Shown: piece by piece, positions 6,652 to 14,848 of the stretch
Layout of the letters: every line of letters starts with the position of its first letter
Numbering within the stretch: position 1 is the stretch's first letter
DNA from: Bacillota bacterium
GTDB taxonomy: Bacteria; Bacillota; Clostridia; Acetivibrionales; DSM-1351
Direction: 5' to 3'
Length of the DNA: 15,229 bases
NCBI GenBank assembly: GCA_023436515.1
Contig: JAEZIV010000461.1
Coordinates: 1-15,229, forward strand
Notes under the pieces: model-generated
What the model was told of the DNA's origin: nothing
The model's database searches: none
The model's input: only the letters and a program-made list of their open reading frames with translations
Translations under genes and position numbers: made by a program

Positions 6652-6687
6652 GATACACTAATAAAAGATAATATTTATTAGTGTATC
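6652..6687. promoter_or_regulatory. 14-bp perfect hairpin in the hprK leader
   Basis: GATACACTAATAAA (6652-6665) and TTTATTAGTGTATC (6674-6687) are exact inverted repeats with an 8-nt spacer. The element ends 25 bp before the hprK ATG and about 15 bp before its ribosome site. It is followed by CCTTTCC rather than a T run, so it is not a normal terminator. It could be an operator or an mRNA structure affecting hprK expression. A TATAAT at 6621-6626 upstream could serve as -10, but its -35 region is poor. Confidence 0.65.
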
Positions 6688-6712
6688 CTTTCCAAGAAAA
6701 TGAGGTGCTGTT

Positions 6713-7660
6713 ATGTTTTCAGTAACAATAAAAGAGATTATGGAAGAGTTCCAGCTAGAGGAACTTACGGGCTGCAAGGATTATGAAAATATAGAGATAT
6801 CCTCCGCTGATGTAAACAGACCCGGACTTCAACTTGCAGGTTATATGGAGTACTTTGGTACAGACAGAATGCAGATCATAGGAAAGGGAGAAACAGCATA
6901 TTTAATGCAATTAAGAGAAGATGATCGATATAGACGACTTGACAACTTCTTTAAGTGTGGTTTCCCTTGTATGGTTGTGGCCAGAGGCCTAGGTGTTTTT
7001 CCGGAAATGATTGACGTTGGGAGAAAATACAATATTCCTGTTTTAAGAACCGATGACGTAACCTCCAGATTTATGAGTGGTGTTATACGTTATCTAAATC
7101 TTCAGCTTGCGCCTAGAACAAGCACTCATGGTGTACTTGTAGAGGTGTATGGTGAAGGAATTCTCATTTTGGGTGAGAGTGGAGTAGGCAAAAGTGAAAT
7201 TGCCCTTGAGCTTGTAAAGAGAGGACACAGACTGGTAGCCGATGACAATGTTGAAATAAGAAAGGTCTCTGAAAAAACCCTTGTAGGAACTGCTCCCGAT
7301 ATAATCAGGCACTTTATTGAAATTAGAGGTATAGGCATACTGGACGTAAAAAACCTGTATGGTGTGGGTTCGGTAAAGATGACCGAAAATATAAATCTGG
7401 TTATTAAATTTGAACACTGGAATGACAAAAAGGTTTATGACAGGCTTGGTCTCGAAGAGGAGTTTACAGAGGTGCTTGGAATTACAGTTCCCTGCCTTAC
7501 AATACCCGTAAGTCCCGGAAGAAATCTTGCCGTAATAGTAGAGGTTGCAGCGATGAACAACAGACAGAAGAAAATGGGATATAACGCAGCAAAGGTACTC
7601 AGCGAAAGGGTTTTAGGAAATATTAATAAATCCGGAGAGTATAAGGAAACAGGGTTTTAA
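6713..7660 (+). CDS. hprK: HPr kinase/phosphorylase
   Basis: Phosphorylates and dephosphorylates Ser46 of the PTS protein HPr in response to glycolytic intermediates and phosphate, controlling carbon catabolite repression through CcpA. The N-terminal regulatory domain occupies about residues 1-130. The catalytic domain follows, with His139 and the P-loop GESGVGKS (154-161). Asp177-Asp178 (VADDNVEI) and the family signature RHFIEIRGIGILDVKNLYG (199-217, including Glu203) come next. Length 315 is typical. ATG 6713 is preceded by GAGGTG at 6702-6707. It heads a same-strand run through murB, rapZ, yvcK and whiA, and a perfect hairpin lies in its leader. No gene for HPr or the HPr-like Crh is present in this window. 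Confidence 0.97.
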   Translation: MFSVTIKEIMEEFQLEELTGCKDYENIEISSADVNRPGLQLAGYMEYFGTDRMQIIGKGETAYLMQLREDDRYRRLDNFFKCGFPCMVVARGLGVFPEMIDVGRKYNIPVLRTDDVTSRFMSGVIRYLNLQLAPRTSTHGVLVEVYGEGILILGESGVGKSEIALELVKRGHRLVADDNVEIRKVSEKTLVGTAPDIIRHFIEIRGIGILDVKNLYGVGSVKMTENINLVIKFEHWNDKKVYDRLGLEEEFTEVLGITVPCLTIPVSPGRNLAVIVEVAAMNNRQKKMGYNAAKVLSERVLGNINKSGEYKETGF

Positions 7661-7726
7661 AATGGATTAGCTGAGGGAAGGCCCTCGATTTAAACTGCAA
7701 AAATATTGAAAGGTAGAGTGCGACAA

Positions 7727-8644
7727 TTGAAAAATGCAGAATTGGTTAAAAAGCTTACTTCATTACTTGGAGAAGAAAGAGTTTTAATTGATGAACCTAT
7801 GAGCAGGCATACCTCATTTAAAATTGGAGGACCTGTTGATATACTTGTCATTCCCGATAATACTCAACAGCTTGAGGTGATGGCAAAATATTTATTTAAT
7901 ACAGGGACTCCGTACATGATAATGGGTAACGGGACAAATCTTCTTGTTTCAGATAAGGGCATAAGAGGTGTGGTAGTTAAAATATGCGACAATCTTCAGA
8001 ATTATTCTGTTCAGGATGAGATTCTTGAATTTGAAGCCGGAGTACTGGTGTCAAAAGCAGCAAAAATTGCTCTTGCAAATTCCCTCTCGGGGCTTGAGTT
8101 TGCAGAGGGAATACCAGGCACAATAGGTGGAGCAGTTGCAATGAATGCAGGCGCTTATACCGGTGACATGTCAATGGTGGTTATAGAAACAGACTACTTG
8201 AACAATAAGGGTGAGCTTATTAAGGTTGTCGGTGAGGAGCATTGCTTCTCCTACAGGTCAAGTATTATACAAAAAAGTAAGGGCATTGTACTAAAAACCA
8301 AATTTAGATTAAAGAAGGAAGATACTGATAAAATCAAGCTCCTTATGGATGATTTTAACTTTAAACGCCGTGATAAGCAGCCCTTGGAATGGCCCAGCGC
8401 CGGTAGCGTTTTTAAAAGGCCCCAGGGACACTTCGTTGGTAAATTAATTGATGACTGCGGGCTTAAAGGCTTTTGTATCGGTGATGCGCAGGTATCTGAC
8501 AAACACAGCGGCTTTATAATAAATAAGGGGGAGGCTACCTGTGAGGAGGTACTTTCCCTGATTAAACATATTCAGATTACAGTACAGAGCAGATTCAACG
8601 TTCAGCTGGAACCTGAAATACGAATTGTAGGAGATTTTAACTAA
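7727..8644 (+). CDS. murB: UDP-N-acetylenolpyruvoylglucosamine reductase
   Basis: An FAD enzyme that reduces UDP-GlcNAc-enolpyruvate to UDP-MurNAc with NADPH in peptidoglycan precursor synthesis. Visible family motifs are TSFKIGG (29-35) and the FAD-binding NGTNLLVSDKGIRG (68-81). GIPGTIGGAVAMNAGA (128-143), YRSS with Arg177, SAGSVFKRP (224-232) with the proton-donating Ser227, and Glu296 near the end complete the active site. I chose TTG 7727 (305 aa) because AGGTAGAG lies about nine bases upstream. A TTG at 7706 would add seven residues but has no ribosome site. The gene follows hprK by 66 bp; a small GAGGG/CCCTC hairpin at 7673-7686 lacks a T run and should not stop transcription. Confidence 0.96.
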   Translation: MKNAELVKKLTSLLGEERVLIDEPMSRHTSFKIGGPVDILVIPDNTQQLEVMAKYLFNTGTPYMIMGNGTNLLVSDKGIRGVVVKICDNLQNYSVQDEILEFEAGVLVSKAAKIALANSLSGLEFAEGIPGTIGGAVAMNAGAYTGDMSMVVIETDYLNNKGELIKVVGEEHCFSYRSSIIQKSKGIVLKTKFRLKKEDTDKIKLLMDDFNFKRRDKQPLEWPSAGSVFKRPQGHFVGKLIDDCGLKGFCIGDAQVSDKHSGFIINKGEATCEEVLSLIKHIQITVQSRFNVQLEPEIRIVGDFN

Positions 8645-8673
8645 CATTGAAATACTAAAGAGGGAGGCATAAA

Positions 8674-9549
8674 ATGAGATTTGTAATTGTCACAGGAATG
8701 TCAGGGGCCGGAAAAAGCCTTGTCACTAAATATTTGGAAGATATCGGTTTCTTTTGTGTTGATAATTTGCCTCCGGCACTGATACCTAAATTTGCAGAAA
8801 TTAGCGCCCAAAGCGAAGGGAAAATGGAAAAAATAGCTCTGGTAATAGACATTAGAGGAGGAGCATTGCTCCATGATCTATTTCCGGCGTTAAATGAGGT
8901 AAAACAATCGGGCTTTTCCTATGAGATTCTTTTCCTCGAAGCAGATGATGATGTTCTGGTAAAGAGGTACAAGGAAAGCAGAAGGCAGCATCCTCTATCC
9001 CAGGAGGGACGGCTCATAAAGGGAATAAAGGAAGAGAGAAAGGCTCTCGAGGTTATAAAGTCCAAGTCCAACTATATAATTGATACTTCAACACTAATAA
9101 CCAGGCAGCTGAAGCAGGAAATTAACGGTATATTCCTTGAGGGGAAAACCTTTAAAGGAATAGTCATCAATATTGTATCTTTTGGCTTTAAGTACGGGAT
9201 TCCTACTGACTGTGACTTGGTATTTGATGTCAGATTTCTTCCAAACCCATATTATATTGCCCCGATGAAGCATAAGACGGGAAAAGATGAGATGGTTATG
9301 AACTATGTACTTGAGACTGCAGAGACAAAGATATTTTTATCAAAGCTGGATGATATTCTGGACTTTCTAATCCCGAACTATATTAAAGAGGGAAAATCCC
9401 AGTTAGATATCGGGATAGGTTGCACTGGTGGCAGGCACAGGTCTGTGGCTATTGCCGACGAGCTCTTTAAAAGGCTTGAGGCAAAGGAGCTCAGAGTTAT
9501 AATCGAACACCGTGACATTGAGAAAGACGGTAGAGGGGTTTTAAAATGA
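8674..9549 (+). CDS. rapZ: RNase adapter/nucleotide-binding protein RapZ (YvcJ)
   Basis: A P-loop protein of the RapZ/YvcJ family. In E. coli, RapZ guides decay of the small RNA GlmZ and so tunes amino-sugar synthesis. In Bacillus, YvcJ hydrolyses GTP and affects competence; the role in Clostridia is unclear. The sequence shows GMSGAGKS (8-15) and the conserved [10 protein letters not shown] (29-38). In the C-terminal domain it shows [12 protein letters not shown] and [10 protein letters not shown] (249-258), a conserved RapZ signature. The 291-residue length is typical. ATG 8674 has an excellent ribosome site, AGGGAGG at 8661-8667. The stop codon overlaps the yvcK start (ATGA at 9546-9549), indicating coupled translation. 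Confidence 0.96.
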   Translation: MRFVIVTGMSGAGKSLVTKYLEDIGFFCVDNLPPALIPKFAEISAQSEGKMEKIALVIDIRGGALLHDLFPALNEVKQSGFSYEILFLEADDDVLVKRYKESRRQHPLSQEGRLIKGIKEERKALEVIKSKSNYIIDTSTLITRQLKQEINGIFLEGKTFKGIVINIVSFGFKYGIPTDCDLVFDVRFLPNPYYIAPMKHKTGKDEMVMNYVLETAETKIFLSKLDDILDFLIPNYIKEGKSQLDIGIGCTGGRHRSVAIADELFKRLEAKELRVIIEHRDIEKDGRGVLK

Positions 9550-10877
9550 AGGCTTCAGATTTGTTGATATCAGGGATCGGCATCAGAAGGTGGAGCTTGC
9601 TGCTGGTAATAGGAATGTTTTTTATTTGCTGCAGCATGGTACTTTCTTTGATTTATTATAGCAGGGGTATACTGTTTATTTCACTAATGCTTCTCCTTGC
9701 TCTGATCGGCGTGATTACAGTAGTAGGTTCTTTAAGGGCTTTGATTAACGCAATACTGAAGGATTCCCATAACAGAAATATGAATACTCCGCTAAACATA
9801 GAAGGGCTCAGCAACCTTTTACATGAGAAAAGGATTTTGATCAAGGGGCCTAGGATTGTGTCTATCGGAGGTGGAACAGGCCTGTCCACCATGTTGAGAG
9901 GCTTAAAGCAATACACCTCCAACCTGACGGCGTTGGTTACGGTAGCAGACGATGGGGGTGGATCTGGTGTTTTAAGAGAGGATCTTGGTATTCTCCCTCC
10001 CGGGGATATCAGAAACTGTATCCTTGCATTGGCTGATACTGAACCCATTATGCAGAAGCTGCTTCAATATAGATTTCAAGATGGCATGCTAAAGGGTCAA
10101 AGCTTTGGGAATCTTTTTCTTGCGGCGATGGACGGTATTTCAGACAGCTTTGAAGAAGCAGTTAAAAAGATGGGGGATGTTCTTGCTGTTACCGGAAAGG
10201 TATTACCAATCACTTTGGAGGATGTAAGGTTATGTGCTGAACTGGAAAATAGTGAGACCATTCTTGGCGAGTATAACATAGGACACAGAGACCGGGGAAG
10301 AAATACGGGGATAAGCAGAGTGTTTCTGAACCAATCTTCTGTAAAGCCTCTGCCCGAAGCAGTAGCGGCCATTATGGATGCCGATGTGGTTGTTTTGGGT
10401 CCGGGAAGCTTGTATACCAGCATTATTCCTAATCTACTGGTAGATGGGGTCTGCGAGGCACTTACAAAAACCCGTGGAATAATAGTATATGTATGCAATG
10501 TTATGACTCAGCCCTGTGAAACAGATGGATACTCCCTGAGTGATCACATCAGGGCAATCGAAAAGCACTCAAGAAAAGGGATTATTGATTTCTGTATTGC
10601 AAATACCTCCCCAATTCCAGAGGAGTTAAGAAATAAATATATACAGGATGGTGCAGATCCTGTAATAATTGATGCCGATGTAGTCACTAAAATGGGAATT
10701 GAACTGATTACCGGAGACTTTACATCAATCAACAACAACCTTGTAAGGCATGACCCTAACAAGCTTGCCAGAAAAATAATCGAGCTTGTATCAGAACTGG
10801 TTTTATCCAAGGACAGGGATCGGATACTTGATTATTACTATTCGAGAGATCGTATAAGCAGAATAGGTGAGGTCTGA
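9546..10877 (+). CDS. yvcK: YvcK-family gluconeogenesis/morphogenesis factor with membrane anchor
   Basis: A member of the YvcK/CofD-like family, which in Bacillus is needed for growth on gluconeogenic carbon sources and for correct cell-wall synthesis. It binds UDP-sugars. The core begins near residue 103 with [19 protein letters not shown], followed by [16 protein letters not shown] (131-146) and [12 protein letters not shown] (151-162). Later [21 protein letters not shown] marks the C-terminal half. Unlike the roughly 320-residue soluble Bacillus protein, this 443-residue version starts with about 100 extra residues. That extension holds two hydrophobic segments (about 17-37 and 42-62), so the enzyme is probably tethered to the inner face of the membrane. 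ATG 9546 overlaps the rapZ stop. Confidence 0.95.
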   Translation: MKASDLLISGIGIRRWSLLLVIGMFFICCSMVLSLIYYSRGILFISLMLLLALIGVITVVGSLRALINAILKDSHNRNMNTPLNIEGLSNLLHEKRILIKGPRIVSIGGGTGLSTMLRGLKQYTSNLTALVTVADDGGGSGVLREDLGILPPGDIRNCILALADTEPIMQKLLQYRFQDGMLKGQSFGNLFLAAMDGISDSFEEAVKKMGDVLAVTGKVLPITLEDVRLCAELENSETILGEYNIGHRDRGRNTGISRVFLNQSSVKPLPEAVAAIMDADVVVLGPGSLYTSIIPNLLVDGVCEALTKTRGIIVYVCNVMTQPCETDGYSLSDHIRAIEKHSRKGIIDFCIANTSPIPEELRNKYIQDGADPVIIDADVVTKMGIELITGDFTSINNNLVRHDPNKLARKIIELVSELVLSKDRDRILDYYYSRDRISRIGEV

Positions 10878-10929
10878 TGGGGCAAAATAAAGACGTTCAA
10901 AATAAAAGATAGGATTCCGGGTGAAATAA

Positions 10930-12933
10930 ATGGAGTTTGGTAAAAGCTATTGGTATGATTTTGGTCAAGGCAGTCAAAGAGAATGGTTGGTAACTAACGG
11001 TGTCGGAGGCTATTCCTCATTATCCCTTATTGGATCTAACAGCAGAAGGTATCACGGTCTTCTTGTCAGCTCATTGAAGCCGCCTACCAGCAGACATTTA
11101 CTGTTGTCTAATCTTCTTGAGGATTTATACCTAAGTGACGGCAATGCTGTAACACTGTCTTCTTTTGTTACAAGAGGATATAACAATGAGGAGTATATTA
11201 ATCGGGGTTATCGTAATCTCACAAGAGTTAAAATTGGTCATTGTCCAGAGTTTACATATAACATAAAGGACATAGTAATTAAAAAAACAGTTACCATGGA
11301 GCAAGGCAAAAACACTGTTGTTGTAAGGTATGAAATTAGAAACGGCTCTCAGGAAGTTAGCTTCAGGCTGACACCATTGGTTAATTTCAGGGATCATCAC
11401 TATCAAAGCAACAGTGATAGCCTTAATTTTACTGTGACTAAAAAGGATTACAGATTGTCCGTTTACCCCGTCGGTACTGATACCGAGCTTCATCTGGAGA
11501 TCAGTGAGGGACAGACTTCATTAGCTGACAATTGTTACTTTTATGGAATGTACTATGCTACTGAACAGGAGAGAGGGCTTGACTGTATAGAAGATCATTT
11601 TATTCCGGGCTTTTTTAGTATCCCCTTAAAACCATGGGAGTCAAAGACAATATACTTCAGAGCATCAAGCGAATTATTATGTGAAAAAAACAGTACCCGT
11701 GAGAATGTGGCAAGTCAAGCTGAAGATGTTTTTATGCAAACCCTTAAGAGAAAGGATCTCCTCCTTAAAAAAGCCGGTTATACTGAGCCTGTGCTTCAAA
11801 AGCTAGTTTTGGCGGCTGATGATTTTATCGTATATAGAAAATCCACTGGGTCTAAAACAATAATTGCTGGTTACCCGTGGTTTACAGACTGGGGAAGAGA
11901 CACAATGATTGCGTTTACGGGGCTGACCCTTACTACCGGAAGATTTGAGGATGCAAAGGAAATATTGTATACTTTCTCAAGGTATGTTGAAAATGGGCTT
12001 ATTCCCAATGTTTTTCCCGATGACGGTGAAAAACCAGCCTACAATAGTGTAGATGCTGCCCTATGGTATTTTGAAGCCGCAGAGAGTTATCTGAAATATA
12101 CTGAGGATTATGAGTTTATTCAAAGGGAAATATACCCTTGCTTGATTAAGATATGCGAGAACTTCACTAAAGGAACCCTTTATGATATAAGAATGACCGA
12201 GGATGGCCTGATAACGGCCGGAAACGAGAAGACACAGCTCACTTGGATGGATGCAAAGGTGGGAGACTGGGTGGTTACTCCAAGGCATGGTAAGGCTGTT
12301 GAGATTAATGCCCTGTGGTATAACGGACTCATGATAATGTCGAGACTGGCTCAGCAATTTTCGGATACTGACATATACCTTGAGCAGGCTTTAAAGATAA
12401 AGGCTTCCTTTGAAGCTGCCTTCTGGAATCATGAAAAGCAGTGCCTGTACGACGTATTAAACAATTATGAAAAGGATGGAAGTGTAAGACCAAATCAGAT
12501 ACTCGCAGTGGGGCTTTCTTATCCGGTTTTGGAGGGTTATAAAGCCAGGAGCGTTGTTGATAAAGTCTTCAGAGAATTATATACGGCTTATGGACTTAGG
12601 ACTTTGTCCCAGGACAGCCCCGATTATACGGGAAGTTACTCGGGAGATGTCTGGAGCAGAGACGGAGCATATCATAGGGGTACCGTTTGGGCCTGGCTGC
12701 TGGGCAGATTTGTGACTGCTTATGTAAAAGTCAATGGGAATAGCGAAGCTTCCAGGAGAGCTGCTGCTGAGTTTATACAACCTTTCTCAGATCATATGAG
12801 AGATGCAGGCATAGGTAGTATATCTGAAATATTCGACGGGGATAATCCTCACTATCCAAGGGGCTGCTTTGCACAGGCCTGGAGCATTGCTGAAATCCTC
12901 AGGGCAGCTGTGGAAGATGCAGGTATGAAGTAG
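10930..12933 (+). CDS. Glycogen debranching enzyme (amylo-alpha-1,6-glucosidase type)
   Basis: Predicted to hydrolyse alpha-1,6 branch stubs of glycogen or related glucans in the cytoplasm. The N-terminal beta-rich domain (about 1-260) starts with EWLVTNGVGGYSSLSLIGSN and RRYHGLLV, the usual opening of the archaeal/bacterial-type debranching family. The C-terminal (alpha/alpha) barrel contains GYPWFTDWGRDTMIAFTGL (around 314-332; DWGRD at 320-324). NVFPDD and a closing segment, SEIFDGDNPHYPRGCFAQAWS, follow and are likely active-site regions. At 667 residues with no signal peptide, it is full length. The ribosome site is weak (GGGTGA about six bases upstream). It sits between yvcK and whiA, 52 bp after yvcK, with no terminator, and so interrupts the usual yvcK-whiA adjacency. 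Exact specificity (glycogen, maltodextrin) is inference. Confidence 0.93.
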   Translation: MEFGKSYWYDFGQGSQREWLVTNGVGGYSSLSLIGSNSRRYHGLLVSSLKPPTSRHLLLSNLLEDLYLSDGNAVTLSSFVTRGYNNEEYINRGYRNLTRVKIGHCPEFTYNIKDIVIKKTVTMEQGKNTVVVRYEIRNGSQEVSFRLTPLVNFRDHHYQSNSDSLNFTVTKKDYRLSVYPVGTDTELHLEISEGQTSLADNCYFYGMYYATEQERGLDCIEDHFIPGFFSIPLKPWESKTIYFRASSELLCEKNSTRENVASQAEDVFMQTLKRKDLLLKKAGYTEPVLQKLVLAADDFIVYRKSTGSKTIIAGYPWFTDWGRDTMIAFTGLTLTTGRFEDAKEILYTFSRYVENGLIPNVFPDDGEKPAYNSVDAALWYFEAAESYLKYTEDYEFIQREIYPCLIKICENFTKGTLYDIRMTEDGLITAGNEKTQLTWMDAKVGDWVVTPRHGKAVEINALWYNGLMIMSRLAQQFSDTDIYLEQALKIKASFEAAFWNHEKQCLYDVLNNYEKDGSVRPNQILAVGLSYPVLEGYKARSVVDKVFRELYTAYGLRTLSQDSPDYTGSYSGDVWSRDGAYHRGTVWAWLLGRFVTAYVKVNGNSEASRRAAAEFIQPFSDHMRDAGIGSISEIFDGDNPHYPRGCFAQAWSIAEILRAAVEDAGMK

Positions 12934-12999
12934 GCAAGTGATAGTTTTTAGCTTTACTAAGTTATGAGGTTTTCCTACCATATTGAAAGGAGTGATTTT

Positions 13000-13947
13000 G
13001 TGTCATTTTCGACTATGGTGAAGGACGAGCTATGCAGGGTGGGACTTCACAATGGCGTATGCTGCATGAAATCTGAAATACTTGGGGTTATTCTTACGAG
13101 TAACCTTTTTTGTGATGAAAAGAATACAAGAAGTTTAAAGATGGTCACTGAGAATGCTGCCTTCGCCAGGAGGATATATTCTACTGTAAGGAAGGTATAT
13201 GGTATTAGTCCCGAGGTAGCCATTAGAAGAAGCAGCAGACTTAAAAAACACGTGTCATATTCATTGCTTTTTGCATCTATGCAGCTTATAAATAAAATAC
13301 TTAATGATTTCGAAATAAGTCAATTTACACAGCCGGACTTTAGGTTTATAAAAGACAATCTCCAACAGGTATGTTGTGTAAAAAGCTTTATTCGAGCGGC
13401 CTTCCTTACAGGAGGCTCTATCAGTGACCCTGAAAAGACCTATCATCTGGAAATATCAACCAGAAACAGGAATTGCGCTGAACTCATCAGAGAAATGCTT
13501 CAGGAGTATGGAATTAATGTGAAAATTATAACCCGAAAGGGAAACTATGTTGCCTACATAAAAGAAGGGGAAAACATCGTTGATTTCTTGAATATTGTGG
13601 GTGCGCATAATGCTCTGATGGAGCTGGAGAATGTTAGAATTCTCAAGGATATGAGAAACAGTGTTAATAGAATAGTAAACTGTGAAACTGCTAATCTTGA
13701 AAAGACTGTAAATGCCTCGGTAAGACAGGTGGAAAATATTAGATTCATTCAAGCCACCCTTGGCTTGGACAAGCTGCCTGAGAATCTGGTGGAGATAGCC
13801 AATGTAAGGCTGGAATACAGTGAGGCGAGCCTAAAGGAGTTGGGTGAAATGCTTCATCCCAAGCTGGGAAAATCAGGTGTTAATCACAGGCTCAGAAAAT
13901 TGGATGAGATTGCCGAGCAGCTGAGAGAAAGCAATAATAGGAATTGA
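13000..13947 (+). CDS. whiA: WhiA DNA-binding regulator
   Basis: WhiA proteins combine a LAGLIDADG homing-endonuclease-like domain with a C-terminal helix-turn-helix. They affect sporulation in actinomycetes and cell division or chromosome segregation in Bacillus. Here the early motif TENAAFARRIYSTVRKVYGI and AAFLTGGSISDPEKTYHLEI belong to the endonuclease-like part, which lacks a catalytic LAGLIDADG motif. The tail ENLVEIANVRLEYSEASLKE, continuing into LGEMLHPKLGKSGVNHRLRK, is the recognition domain. The start is GTG 13000 (315 aa), giving MSFSTMVKDEL, as in other WhiA proteins, behind AAAGGAG at 12986-12992. An upstream in-frame ATG at 12964 has no ribosome site. It ends the carbon/envelope run; the sporulation genes follow under their own promoter. 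Confidence 0.95.
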   Translation: MSFSTMVKDELCRVGLHNGVCCMKSEILGVILTSNLFCDEKNTRSLKMVTENAAFARRIYSTVRKVYGISPEVAIRRSSRLKKHVSYSLLFASMQLINKILNDFEISQFTQPDFRFIKDNLQQVCCVKSFIRAAFLTGGSISDPEKTYHLEISTRNRNCAELIREMLQEYGINVKIITRKGNYVAYIKEGENIVDFLNIVGAHNALMELENVRILKDMRNSVNRIVNCETANLEKTVNASVRQVENIRFIQATLGLDKLPENLVEIANVRLEYSEASLKELGEMLHPKLGKSGVNHRLRKLDEIAEQLRESNNRN

Positions 13948-13955
13948 AATAAATA

Positions 13956-13982
13956 GAAGGTTAACAGAGGGAAATATAGAAT
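13956..13982 (+). promoter_or_regulatory. SigH-type promoter of the spoIIA operon
   Basis: GAAGGTTAA (13956-13964) matches the Bacillus SigH -35 consensus RnAGGAwWW at eight of nine positions. ATAGAAT (13976-13982) matches the -10 RnnGAAT completely, with the preferred 11-bp spacer. The spoIIA operon is transcribed by SigH in Bacillus, so sequence and context agree. Transcription would begin near 13989, about 30 nt ahead of spoIIAA. Confidence 0.7.
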
Positions 13983-14019
13983 ATCACATAAATGAAGACA
14001 GCAAAGGGGGAAACATATT

Positions 14020-14361
14020 TTGGATGTTAAACTGCTAAGAAAGGGAACAACGCTTATTATACGAATAATGGATGATATGGATCATCATTCAGCTCAGTAT
14101 CTTAGGCAGAAAATAGATAGTGAAATAATTAAATCAACAGTAAAGAATATAGTCTTTGATTTTTCAAATGTTAATTTTATGGACAGTTCAGGTATAGGTG
14201 TGGTGGTGGGACGGTATAAAAATATACAGAAGCTGAACGGCAAAGCGGCAATTGTTAATGCCAGCCCTAAAATAATGCAAATCTTTGAGATGTCAGGTGT
14301 GTTAAAAATAATTCCTGCATATAGTGATTTGGATGATGCGTTATCAAGTTTGTGTGGTTAA
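14020..14361 (+). CDS. spoIIAA: Anti-sigma F factor antagonist
   Basis: A STAS-domain protein that, when unphosphorylated, displaces SigF from SpoIIAB and so starts forespore gene expression. The 113-residue chain shows MDDMDHHSAQYLRQKI (17-32) and the phosphorylation-site motif NFMDSSGIGVVVGRY (52-66). There Ser56 corresponds to Ser58 of the Bacillus protein. Substitution is conservative throughout. The start is TTG 14020, supported by AAAGGGGG at 14003-14010 and by alignment of the N-terminus with known SpoIIAA. First gene of the spoIIA operon, directly behind a SigH-like promoter. spoIIAB follows after 61 bp. Confidence 0.96.
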   Translation: MDVKLLRKGTTLIIRIMDDMDHHSAQYLRQKIDSEIIKSTVKNIVFDFSNVNFMDSSGIGVVVGRYKNIQKLNGKAAIVNASPKIMQIFEMSGVLKIIPAYSDLDDALSSLCG

Positions 14362-14391
14362 ATTTGGGAGATGGCTCTTTAATTAATTAAA

Positions 14392-14417
14392 TATGCGCAT
14401 AGAGCGTAGATGGGAGA
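14392..14417. repeat. Degenerate relative of the 108-bp repeat's right end
   Basis: This 26-bp stretch aligns without gaps to the hairpin and right flank of the second 108-bp repeat (from TACGCGC to GGGAGA), with about 21 of 26 positions identical. The last 14 bases (GCGTAGATGGGAGA) are exact. The arms TATGCGC and GAGCGTA around ATA can still pair, with one G-U and one G/A mismatch. It ends five bases before the spoIIAB ATG and supplies that gene's ribosome site (GGGAG). Chance similarity is possible given the short length. Confidence 0.45.
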
Positions 14418-14422
14418 TCAGT

Positions 14423-14848
14423 ATGCAGCTTATAAATGAAATGAAGCTTGAATTTATGAGTAAATCAAGTAATGAAGCCTTTGGAAGAGTGGTTGCGGCC
14501 GCGTTTGCATCGCAGCTTGACCCTACTGTAGAGGAAGTGGCAGATATTAAAACAGCAGTATCTGATGCTGTAACCAATGCAATAATTCACGGGTATGAAA
14601 ACGGTGCAGGTATAGTAAAAATGGTGTGCAGGTTGTATGATGCAGGAATCGAGATAACAATTTCAGACGAAGGTAAGGGGATAGAGGATATTGAACTTGC
14701 GAGACAGCCTCTTTATACCTCAAAGCCGGACTTAGAACGCTCAGGAATGGGTTTTACCGTAATGGAAAGCTTCATGGACAGTGTAACAATATCCTCAGAG
14801 CCTGATAAGGGAACAACGGTAACAATGTTTAAAAACATAAAATCCTGA
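14423..14848 (+). CDS. spoIIAB: Anti-sigma F factor, serine kinase
   Basis: A GHKL-family kinase that holds SigF inactive and phosphorylates SpoIIAA. The chain contains the N box [16 protein letters not shown] (46-61, Asn52), the ADP-binding DEGKGIED (82-89), and [20 protein letters not shown] (93-112). The residue equivalent to catalytic Glu46 of Bacillus SpoIIAB is Asp48 here. I chose ATG 14423 (141 aa, [11 protein letters not shown]) because GGGAG at 14412-14416 precedes it and the N-terminus then matches the family. A frame-opening ATG at 14393 lies inside the repeat-like hairpin and lacks a ribosome site. Confidence 0.96.
   Translation: MQLINEMKLEFMSKSSNEAFGRVVAAAFASQLDPTVEEVADIKTAVSDAVTNAIIHGYENGAGIVKMVCRLYDAGIEITISDEGKGIEDIELARQPLYTSKPDLERSGMGFTVMESFMDSVTISSEPDKGTTVTMFKNIKS

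Noticed and set aside
7094..7428. Minus-strand frames opposite hprK
   Set aside because: They mirror the strongly coding hprK frame and lack ribosome sites or recognisable motifs.
7673..7686. GAGGG/CCCTC hairpin between hprK and murB as a terminator
   Set aside because: Only five base pairs and no T run; likely read through.
12964..12999. ATG 12964 as whiA start
   Set aside because: No ribosome site, and the extra 12 residues do not resemble WhiA; GTG 13000 has AAAGGAG at good spacing.
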